Assembly (NCBI GenBank): GCA_002426825.1
Contig: DINK01000051.1
Location: 8,873 to 15,350, forward strand
Source: Holosporaceae bacterium UBA5542
GTDB taxonomy: Bacteria; Pseudomonadota; Alphaproteobacteria; UBA7879; UBA5542
Direction: 5' to 3'
Length of the DNA stretch: 6,478 nt
The first letter of the stretch is position 1. Each line of letters starts with the position of its first letter. The notes beneath the pieces were generated by a model that was not told the DNA's origin, searched no databases, and worked only from the letters and a program-made list of their open reading frames with translations. Positions 1 through 5,667 of the stretch are shown here, in pieces. Both the position numbers and the translations under genes were made by a program.

Positions 1-562
1 AAAATAAAGGGATGCCTTTGATATCAAGAAACGAATTTTGATAGGACACCATTTTGGATTTATCATCTTTTTTCACTTTTGAGGATCGAATTTGCCAAGT
101 AGGCGATTTTTTTTTGCAAATTTGACACGGCGTGTAAGTTGCCTTTTCAAAAATCGTTATATCTCCATCAATTTCCCCACTCTTTGCTGTTATTCGTTGA
201 GCATCTTTCGTTAGAAAATAAACTTTTTCAACAAATCCCTTTTTAAAACTTTCTTGTAGTTCAAGATAGTTCGCTCGGGTAAGACTGCCATCTTTTCCAT
301 AAAGACGTACGTTTCCTGAAGCCGCAATGGTTTCAGTCTTTTGATTATAGCTAACCATGTCAGCTTCAACAATTTCAATACCATCAGAAATACGCACATT
401 CCCGCGAGCAATAATAATTTGTAGATCTTGTTCGTGCGACACCTGATCTGCTTTTAAAAGAAAGTCTTTGTTTGCCTTCCTTTTTTCAAGCCCTTTCATG
501 CTATGTGTGTCCAACGGCAAAAAACATCCCACAAAAAACAATACTAAAACTGTACGAAACAA
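1..562 (-). CDS. lptD: LptD (OstA/Imp), LPS-assembly outer-membrane protein, N-terminal part
   Basis: Encodes the first 187 residues of the outer-membrane translocon subunit that inserts lipopolysaccharide into the outer leaflet; the rest lies beyond the left edge. Residues 1-21 look like a signal peptide (hydrophobic VLVLFFVGCF core). Residues ~35-140 form an OstA/LptA-like beta-jellyroll with the repeating ARGNVRIS and ASGNVRLYG pattern. A hallmark stretch follows: YTPCQIC (Cys146, Cys149), then PTWQIR and, near the edge, YQNSFLDIKGIPLF, where the beta-barrel normally begins. I chose the TTG start at 562 because it follows an AAGAGGGA Shine-Dalgarno and gives a full signal peptide. The next ATG (499) would remove that signal, and an in-frame TAG lies just upstream. 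The gene begins 4 nt after the lptG stop, so it is probably cotranscribed with lptF-lptG. Family assignment is firm; the non-ATG start is inferred. Confidence 0.93.
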   Translation of the reverse strand, partial: MFRTVLVLFFVGCFLPLDTHSMKGLEKRKANKDFLLKADQVSHEQDLQIIIARGNVRISDGIEIVEADMVSYNQKTETIAASGNVRLYGKDGSLTRANYLELQESFKKGFVEKVYFLTKDAQRITAKSGEIDGDITIFEKATYTPCQICKKKSPTWQIRSSKVKKDDKSKMVSYQNSFLDIKGIPLF

Positions 563-566
563 AATG

Positions 567-1661
567 TTATCCCTCTTCTAAATGCATAAGTAGCGTCAAA
601 CCAATTAATACACTTATGCACGTTGGTGTAAATGCAGAAAAAAAGCTAGGAATCGTTTGAGATTCGCCCATTGCATAAAAAATTTGATGTAAAAAGTGCG
701 AGAAAAACCCCGATGCAATACCCGAAATAATAAAAAACGCACCTGTGTTGCCGCGTATAGAGGAAAAGGCGCAAACGCCCCCTAAAAGCGCCATCGATAA
801 AAACAGGAAAGGCATTAAAAGCAGTTTGAAGAATTGAATCCTATGAACGGTTCCGGAAAGGCCTGATTTTTCAATTAATTTGATAAAGCTTGGTAATTCT
901 AAAAATGAAATAGACCCAACGGACTGAAAGGTTTTCTTGATTTTTTGAACAGTCATCTTGGTTGTAATCGAAAAATCAGGCACGGCTGTTTGAATATCAT
1001 TCGATTCTGTAAGTAAGGGGTTACTAAAAATCCAAAATTTATCTGTAATATTTATTGATGCAACATCATACCTTTTAAGTAGATGCCCAACTTCATCAAA
1101 TTGGTAGAGTGTTGAGGGCCCCAAATTTTTTCCATAACCTAAACTTTTTGTATGAATAATGGCGTAATTGTTGTCCTCCATTTCTTGTCGAAGCCAAAGC
1201 CCGCTTTTAGATAAAGTTACTACGTTAGAGGGACGCTTAAATACTTTATCAGCATATTGTTCGTGTGCTTGATGCGTTATTGAAATTGCTTTGTTCAAAA
1301 AAGCAAGATAAAGCATTGAATACGCTATAAGTGCAATACTTAAGGGGGATAGAATATTCCAAATAGAATATCCCAGAGATCTCATGACAATGATTTCTGA
1401 TTTTTTATGTAAATTCCACAAAAAGAGCAAGGTAGAAAAAAGAACGATCAGCGGCATTAATTGATCCAAGATGTGGGGAATTTGAAGCAAAGATAGCTTC
1501 AGCATTTGGGAAAAGTGCACGTGTGTGTGTGTCTGAGATTTCCGGATTAGCTCCACCATACTAAAAAGCATAATGATAAACGTAAGTACGCCCGTTACAA
1601 TGCCGATCCATTTCAAAAAATTTTTTAAAATATAACGACTGAAGTGCAAACGAATCAACAT
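567..1661 (-). CDS. lptG: LptG, LPS export ABC transporter permease
   Basis: A 364-residue inner-membrane subunit of the LptB2FG ABC exporter, which extracts LPS from the inner membrane and passes it to LptC/LptA/LptD. Six membrane segments can be read at about residues 15-38, 64-84, 101-123, 278-298, 305-327 and 338-360, with a periplasmic beta-jellyroll at roughly 126-275. Family hallmarks are the cytoplasmic coupling segment SEIIVMRSLGYSIWNIL (88-104), which contacts the LptB ATPase, and the ISFLELPSFIKLIEKSGLS stretch (251-269) before TM4. Length and N-terminus (MLIRLHFSRYILKNFL) are typical. The ATG is 3 nt past the lptF stop, with AAGG about 10 nt upstream. It is distinguished from LptF by the SE..VMRSLG and ELP-F motifs and by being second in the cluster. 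A GT dinucleotide run lies inside the gene. Confidence 0.95.
   Translation of the reverse strand: MLIRLHFSRYILKNFLKWIGIVTGVLTFIIMLFSMVELIRKSQTHTHVHFSQMLKLSLLQIPHILDQLMPLIVLFSTLLFLWNLHKKSEIIVMRSLGYSIWNILSPLSIALIAYSMLYLAFLNKAISITHQAHEQYADKVFKRPSNVVTLSKSGLWLRQEMEDNNYAIIHTKSLGYGKNLGPSTLYQFDEVGHLLKRYDVASINITDKFWIFSNPLLTESNDIQTAVPDFSITTKMTVQKIKKTFQSVGSISFLELPSFIKLIEKSGLSGTVHRIQFFKLLLMPFLFLSMALLGGVCAFSSIRGNTGAFFIISGIASGFFSHFLHQIFYAMGESQTIPSFFSAFTPTCISVLIGLTLLMHLEEG
570..577 (-). promoter_or_regulatory. Ribosome-binding site deciding the lptD TTG start
   Basis: The minus strand reads AAGAGGGA here, a good Shine-Dalgarno about 7-9 nt before the TTG at 562. It lies over the last codons and stop of lptG, which suggests translational coupling. 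No ATG or GTG sits at suitable spacing, so this site is the main support for the TTG start. Confidence 0.6.
1521..1532. repeat. GT dinucleotide run, six units, inside lptG
   Basis: Six perfect GT units on the plus strand (AC on the coding strand) encode part of QTHTHVHF at lptG residues 43-50, just after TM1. Gain or loss of one unit by slippage would shift the lptG frame near its 5' end. Six units is short for a proven phase-variable tract. Confidence 0.7.
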
Positions 1662-1664
1662 GGT

Positions 1665-2732
1665 TCAGGCCTTTTTCGCATGGTAAAAAATTCCAAATAT
1701 GGTTGCCCCAATCAATAAATAAGCACCCAAAACGGCAAAAGCATGCCGCGACCCTAAGTTCATCAAAGAAACGCACACGCCTTGTAATAGGACTGTAAAA
1801 AAAACAGCCTTAGAAATTGGTATGAAATTTCCACCCCGTTTAAAAGGAGATAAAATCACAAAATATAAAGCAATGCAGGCAAAAGCAATTGAATATAGAG
1901 GTGTTAGAAGTCTCTGAAAACCTTCAGCTAGTAAGGGCTGTCCACCAGGAATCGTAAAATTTTTAAATGAAAGAAGTTCCACAATATCCTTTTCATATGT
2001 TTTCTTTGCTCTACGTTGATTGGCTTTTTGTCCTTCTTCTACAAGGGAAATGATCGTCTTATCAAAATACAGCATAGAAATTTCATTAGTTTTAATATCT
2101 TTTTCTTGGCGTGTGCCATCAGCCATCAAAATTTTAGGCACCCCATCTTGAATAACGATTTCTCCTTGTTTTGCTGCTATACTATAGGGATTTTCATCAT
2201 CTTTGTGAATGTAGGCCAGAATTCCCTCAAGGCGATTACCAAATTTTTTATTTACATACAGGGTAACATCTCCAAATGAAGTAAATACACCTTCTTGGGC
2301 CAGCACAGCTGGAAAAGCTGTTTTAAGCTCTGTTTCCATATTGCGCATTTGACGAAATGAAGCTGGCAAAATTGTTAAACTAATCAAATAAATACCAATC
2401 GTTAGATAAGATGCGAACTGAGCAGCCGGTTTTAGAATATCCCAACTACTATAACCCGCTGCAAACAAAACAGTAATTTCACGATCAAGCTGAAAACGGT
2501 TGTAAACAACAATTATGGATATAAAAGCACTTATGGGCGTGATTATTGTTAATAAATCAGGCAAACTAAGAAAGATAAGTTTGAGGAAGGATAAGATCCC
2601 CGCACTTGATCGTAAGAAAACAGTGATAAATTTGAAGGATTGAACAATCCAAAGCGTGATCGTGAGAATGCTTAGAATGAAAACAAACGAGGTAGCCAGT
2701 TCTTTTTGTATGTATCCTTCAATTTTTTTCAT
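1665..2732 (-). CDS. lptF: LptF, LPS export ABC transporter permease
   Basis: A 355-residue partner of LptG in the inner-membrane LptB2FG LPS extractor. Membrane segments lie near residues 15-38, 54-78, 103-125, 275-295, 308-327 and 332-350, with a soluble periplasmic domain (~126-270) between TM3 and TM4. The coupling segment DREITVLFAAGYSSWDIL (83-100) is the LptF version of the E-L-x-x-L-x-A-x-G motif facing LptB. The ATG at 2732 gives MKKIEGYIQKEL, which matches the usual LptF N-terminus. An upstream in-frame TTG at 2786 would add 18 residues not expected in the family, so I reject it, although the Shine-Dalgarno before the ATG is weak (GAG only). First gene of the lptF-lptG-lptD cluster; its promoter should lie in the divergent gap shared with surA. 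The lptB, lptA and lptC genes are not in this window. Confidence 0.94.
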   Translation of the reverse strand: MKKIEGYIQKELATSFVFILSILTITLWIVQSFKFITVFLRSSAGILSFLKLIFLSLPDLLTIITPISAFISIIVVYNRFQLDREITVLFAAGYSSWDILKPAAQFASYLTIGIYLISLTILPASFRQMRNMETELKTAFPAVLAQEGVFTSFGDVTLYVNKKFGNRLEGILAYIHKDDENPYSIAAKQGEIVIQDGVPKILMADGTRQEKDIKTNEISMLYFDKTIISLVEEGQKANQRRAKKTYEKDIVELLSFKNFTIPGGQPLLAEGFQRLLTPLYSIAFACIALYFVILSPFKRGGNFIPISKAVFFTVLLQGVCVSLMNLGSRHAFAVLGAYLLIGATIFGIFYHAKKA

Positions 2733-2829
2733 GAACTCGGTATAGAAATTTGACTTAAGGCTTCCATTCGTGAATATATATTTCAATTAGTAACCTTTTC
2801 GTATAACTTTGCCAAGTGAAGATTAGTTA
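2733..2829. promoter_or_regulatory. Divergent intergenic region between lptF and surA
   Basis: This 97-bp AT-rich gap is the only place for promoters of both the lptFGD cluster and surA-rsmA. Rightward, TATAAC at 2802-2807 is a fair -10 for surA, but no convincing -35 precedes it. Leftward, TTGGCA (plus positions 2810-2815 reversed) is a good -35, but the -10 at 17-bp spacing (TACTAA, 2787-2792 reversed) is poor. The two candidates overlap, so the polymerases could compete. TGAATATATATTTCA at 2771-2785 is an imperfect inverted repeat that may simply reflect AT richness. AAGTGAAG at 2814-2821 is a weak ribosome-binding site for surA. Promoter positions are inferred from consensus only. Confidence 0.35.
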
Positions 2830-4197
2830 ATGAGATACAATTTTTATTTTTGCATCGCCATGTGCTTGATGGCCGCGTTCCCTTCTTTTTCTGATATTGA
2901 GTCCCCTCCTCCTTTGTTTGAGGAAATAAGCTTGGATATTGGAAGCAAAGATCAAAAGAAGCATGCGTCCGGAGTTATCTATAAAAAAGATCAAACCCCA
3001 AGCGTTCAAGCAAAAGTTGTAGCCCTTGTAAATCAAGAGCCCATCACTATGCGCGACCTTATCGATCGCATGCGCATGGTGGCAAAAGCGCCTCTCGACC
3101 AAATGCCTGATAGTCAATTCATTCAAATGCGGCAGCAAGTCCTGAATCTTATGATTAATGAAGCGATTAAAAGACAAACAACAGAGCGCGTTGGGTTGAA
3201 GGTAAGTCAAGCAGAAATAGATGAAGCCATTGAACAGATCGAAAAGCAAAATAAACTTTCAAAGGGAGGGTTGGCCAAACTTTTGGCATCAAAAAACATT
3301 CCTTTAAAAATACTTATTAACTCTATTAAGGCTGACATTGCCTGGAGAAATTACGTTGGTGTTATGGCTGGTACAGCCCTAAATGTGGACAAAAAAGACC
3401 TAAAATTGCTATTACGAGAAGGTCAAGGAAAAGTTCATCTAAATTTGGCAGAAATTGTTCTCTACAAATCACAGTTTGAAAATGATTACGACAAAACTCT
3501 TGAGAAACTTTCTGAAGTAATGGAAGAGATGAATAGTGGAAAAACCTTTGTTGATACCGCCTTTCAATATTCTCATGCGCCGTCCGGGTCACGTGGAGGC
3601 CTTATTGGATGGGTTGATCTTGAAGCACTTGATCAAGAAGATCAGGAAGCCCTTAAAGGCTTAAACGCAGAACAAGCTACAAACCCCATTAAATTTGATG
3701 AAGGCTATAAAATATACTTTATTATCGACAAAAAAACGAAGAATGTTGGAAAGGTCGACACAATAACTGCAAGACAGCTTGAAGTTAAGCTTGATATGAA
3801 AACAGCAGAATCTGCTGAGCTTCGAAAAAAAGAAGAAGACAAACTTTCTCGTCTCGTTGAAACGGTTAGTAAGTGTGAAGAATTTGATCAACTTCCTGAT
3901 CAAATTCCAAACGCACAAATTCATGTGTATAAGTCAGTACAGCCGTCAGATCTTTCGCCTGATCTGCAGAATGTTTTTGGCACCCTTGACGTGGGCAAGC
4001 CCAGCAAGGCAATCTTTAATAAAGCAAATGCTACGATTGTATTTTTCTTGATTTGCGAACGCAGCAAGAAAAATCCTCAAGAACTTAAACATTCCGAAGG
4101 TATTGCCAACCAAATTTCCAGCAGAAGGTTTATGGCAATTTCCGAGCAAAAATTGCTTGAAGCAAAGAGGATGGCCTCTATTGAGCTTAGAATCTAA
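2830..4197 (+). CDS. surA: SurA-like periplasmic chaperone / peptidyl-prolyl isomerase
   Basis: A 455-residue periplasmic chaperone that escorts unfolded outer-membrane proteins, LptD among them, to the BAM complex. Residues 1-21 are a signal peptide with likely cleavage after PSFS. The SurA N-terminal chaperone domain spans ~62-178, with the ALVNQEPITMRDLIDRM start, the QQVLNLMINEAI helix and the ADIAWRNYV end. One canonical parvulin rotamase domain follows at ~201-303 (LNLAEIVLY, then FQYSHAPSGSRGGLIGWV and the IKFDEGYKIYFI strand). Residues ~310-412 look like a second, degenerate parvulin-like unit ending in LSPDLQNVFGTLDVGKPSKAI and FFLICERSK, without the S-GG-LGW active-site loop. A basic helical tail follows. 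The gene is divergent from lptF, and its last 17 nt overlap the proposed rsmA start. Generic PpiC-family isomerases are the alternative, but the N-domain and neighbours favour SurA. Confidence 0.92.
   Translation: MRYNFYFCIAMCLMAAFPSFSDIESPPPLFEEISLDIGSKDQKKHASGVIYKKDQTPSVQAKVVALVNQEPITMRDLIDRMRMVAKAPLDQMPDSQFIQMRQQVLNLMINEAIKRQTTERVGLKVSQAEIDEAIEQIEKQNKLSKGGLAKLLASKNIPLKILINSIKADIAWRNYVGVMAGTALNVDKKDLKLLLREGQGKVHLNLAEIVLYKSQFENDYDKTLEKLSEVMEEMNSGKTFVDTAFQYSHAPSGSRGGLIGWVDLEALDQEDQEALKGLNAEQATNPIKFDEGYKIYFIIDKKTKNVGKVDTITARQLEVKLDMKTAESAELRKKEEDKLSRLVETVSKCEEFDQLPDQIPNAQIHVYKSVQPSDLSPDLQNVFGTLDVGKPSKAIFNKANATIVFFLICERSKKNPQELKHSEGIANQISSRRFMAISEQKLLEAKRMASIELRI
4165..4170 (+). promoter_or_regulatory. 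Ribosome-binding site deciding the rsmA TTG start
   Basis: AAGAGG lies inside the 3' end of surA, 10 nt before an in-frame TTG at 4181. Translation from that TTG places the conserved KKRFGQHFL motif at residues 10-18, as expected for RsmA. The in-frame ATG at 4103 lies further upstream and would add 26 unusual residues encoded by surA sequence. Confidence 0.55.
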
Positions 4198-4966
4198 ATA
4201 TTGTCCTAAAAAACGCTTTGGACAGCATTTTTTAACTAATAAAAAAATAGTAGAAAATATGCTTTCACGTGCATCGCTTAAAGAAGGCGATATGGTGCTG
4301 GAAGTGGGCCCTGGCCCAGGCATCCTTACGCAGGCATTACTGAACTCCCCAATTCGAAAATTAGTTAGCATTGAGATTGATCATCAATTTTGGCCAAGCT
4401 TAGAGCAAATGGAAAGTCAAAAATTTTCTTTAATTAAGGAAGATGCTTTGCAAATATCACTTTCTGACTTTACCTCTCCCCTTAAAATCATTGCGAACCT
4501 TCCTTACAACGTGGGCACGCTTCTTATCATTAAATGGATAGAGCAAATCGAAAAAGTTTCAGATATGGTTTTAATGCTTCAAAAGGAAGTGGTGGATCGT
4601 ATTTGCGCGATACCAAGAACAAAAGACTATGGACGACTTACTATTCTTGTTCAGAGTGTATGTGGCGTTAAAAAATGTTTTTTAGTATCTCCAGGCAACT
4701 TTTCCCCACAACCTAAAGTGGATTCTGCCGTTGTTCAAATAACACCTAAGCAGCACAAGCCATTTAACCTGCTGGCACTTGCTCATTTGACAAAAGTTTT
4801 TTTTGAATCACGTAGGAAAATAATTAGACACGCCTTAAAAAGATTGGATATAGAAGTAGAAAGTGAAATCTTAAAGGAAATTGGTGTCCAGCACACCATG
4901 CGCCCTGAGGAAATAACAGTGGAACAATATATCGAAATGGCGATTCATTTCGAAAACAAACTATAA
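4181..4966 (+). CDS. rsmA: RsmA (KsgA), 16S rRNA (adenine-N6,N6)-dimethyltransferase
   Basis: Transfers four methyl groups from S-adenosylmethionine to two adjacent adenines in the 3'-terminal hairpin of 16S rRNA (A1518 and A1519 in E. coli), a late checkpoint in 30S maturation in the cytoplasm. With a TTG start at 4181 the protein has 261 residues, close to the usual ~270. Visible motifs: KKRFGQHFL (10-18), SAM motif I EVGPGPG (41-47), the acidic SIEID (63-67) that binds SAM ribose, EDA (87-89), catalytic NLPYNV (106-111), then LMLQKEVVDRI, KDYGRLTILVQ and FSPQPKVDSAVVQ. A C-terminal rRNA-contact helix contains FFESRRKIIRHAL. It overlaps surA by 17 nt and is probably cotranscribed and coupled. 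Its TAA shares bases with the lexA stop on the other strand. No pdxA separates it from surA. Confidence 0.93.
   Translation: MSLESKYCPKKRFGQHFLTNKKIVENMLSRASLKEGDMVLEVGPGPGILTQALLNSPIRKLVSIEIDHQFWPSLEQMESQKFSLIKEDALQISLSDFTSPLKIIANLPYNVGTLLIIKWIEQIEKVSDMVLMLQKEVVDRICAIPRTKDYGRLTILVQSVCGVKKCFLVSPGNFSPQPKVDSAVVQITPKQHKPFNLLALAHLTKVFFESRRKIIRHALKRLDIEVESEILKEIGVQHTMRPEEITVEQYIEMAIHFENKL
4961..4966. other. Overlapping convergent stop codons of rsmA and lexA
   Basis: The hexamer CTATAA holds both stops: TAA of rsmA on plus (4964-4966) and TAG of lexA on minus (4963-4961). There is no intergenic spacer and no evident hairpin terminator, so transcripts from the two strands should overlap at their 3' ends unless termination occurs inside the opposing gene. 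Confidence 0.9.
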
Positions 4967-5653
4967 AAATTTGCGCGTAACGCCTACTATCGTACCCTTA
5001 ATATGAATTTGATCCTTGTCAAAAACTTGGGGCATCATATATTTCGAACTTGTGGATAGAATAATTTTATCCCCTTTTCTTTCCCATTTTTTTAGATGCA
5101 CCATATCATCACCGACAAGGGCCAGGACAACATCGCCATTTTTAGGTGTTGCACCCATCTCAAAGTAAAGAATATCGCCATCTAAAATGCCAGACTCTTT
5201 GAATGAATCACCACTAATTTGAATTGCTGACAAATCTGATGTGGGCGCTGTATTCAAGAGTGCACTAGGAATTTGTATAATCTGTTTAGGGTTTGATAGA
5301 AAAATTTTTGCTGAAAATACAGCTGAATGACTCCCTAAAAAAGAGACAGAAACCATATTTGAAGGCGCCACTTTATTTGAACTCAAGGGGTTGGCCGTTA
5401 AGGGGCTTGCTTCTCGTGCAGAAAAAGCAAGAGGTGTAAAGTTAGGATCTTTGATAATTTCCAATGCGCGTGCACGATTTGTAAGTTTTTTAACAAAACC
5501 ACGCTCGATAAGGCCATTTAAAAGCGTATGCACACTTGATTTAGATTTTTGATTCATTGCGTGACGCATCTCTTCAAAAGAAGGCGAAATGCCATTTTCT
5601 TGCTGAAAGCTATGAATAAATGACAAAAGTCTTTTTTGTTGTTTCGTTAGCAT
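4961..5653 (-). CDS. lexA: LexA-family SOS repressor with atypical cleavage site
   Basis: A 230-residue repressor. Residues 1-66 form the winged helix-turn-helix (PSFEEM, then recognition helix SKSSVHTLLNGL and NRARALEI), closely resembling alphaproteobacterial LexA, which binds GTTC-N7-GTTC operators. Residues ~67-104 are a Ser/Ala/Pro-rich linker. The S24-type peptidase/dimerisation domain runs from ~105 to 230. The catalytic serine is S150 in ISGDSF and the general-base lysine is K188 in HLKKW; 38 residues separate them, against 37 in E. coli. The place where family members have G-x-x-A-G reads GSHSAV, so the scissile pair is Ala111-Val112 instead of Ala-Gly. RecA-stimulated self-cleavage may be altered or lost (inference). 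The gene starts 14 nt after dnaB on the same strand, with a GAG-based ribosome-binding site, and has no own operator in that gap. Its TAG overlaps the rsmA TAA. A LexA paralogue is possible. Confidence 0.87.
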   Translation of the reverse strand: MLTKQQKRLLSFIHSFQQENGISPSFEEMRHAMNQKSKSSVHTLLNGLIERGFVKKLTNRARALEIIKDPNFTPLAFSAREASPLTANPLSSNKVAPSNMVSVSFLGSHSAVFSAKIFLSNPKQIIQIPSALLNTAPTSDLSAIQISGDSFKESGILDGDILYFEMGATPKNGDVVLALVGDDMVHLKKWERKGDKIILSTSSKYMMPQVFDKDQIHIKGTIVGVTRKFL

Positions 5654-5667
5654 TGTTTTAGTCTCGG

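Noticed and set aside
259..272. GTTC-N6-GTTC direct repeat resembling an alphaproteobacterial LexA box
   Set aside because: The spacer is 6 not 7, and it lies inside lptD coding sequence far from a promoter.
472..660. 62-residue plus-strand open frame over the lptG/lptD junction
   Set aside because: Shadow of the lptG end and lptD signal peptide region; no support as a gene.
2733..2786. Upstream TTG start for lptF adding 18 residues
   Set aside because: The family N-terminus (MKKIEGYIQKEL) begins at the ATG at 2732, and the extension has no family resemblance and overlaps likely promoter sequence.
2827..3249. 140-residue open frame on the minus strand opposite surA
   Set aside because: Shadow of surA; no family resemblance, and the plus-strand protein is clearly SurA.
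4103..4180. Upstream ATG start for rsmA giving 287 residues
   Set aside because: The extra 26 residues lie wholly inside surA and do not resemble RsmA N-termini. AAGAGG plus TTG at 4181 fits the family length better.
4305..4318. TGGGCC-CT-GGCCCA inverted repeat
   Set aside because: It encodes the Gly-Pro-Gly-Pro-Gly SAM-binding motif of RsmA. The loop is only 2 nt and no T-run follows, so it is not a terminator.
3946..4371. 141-residue open frame on the minus strand across the surA/rsmA junction
   Set aside because: Antisense to two well-supported genes and without recognisable domains or a good ribosome-binding site.
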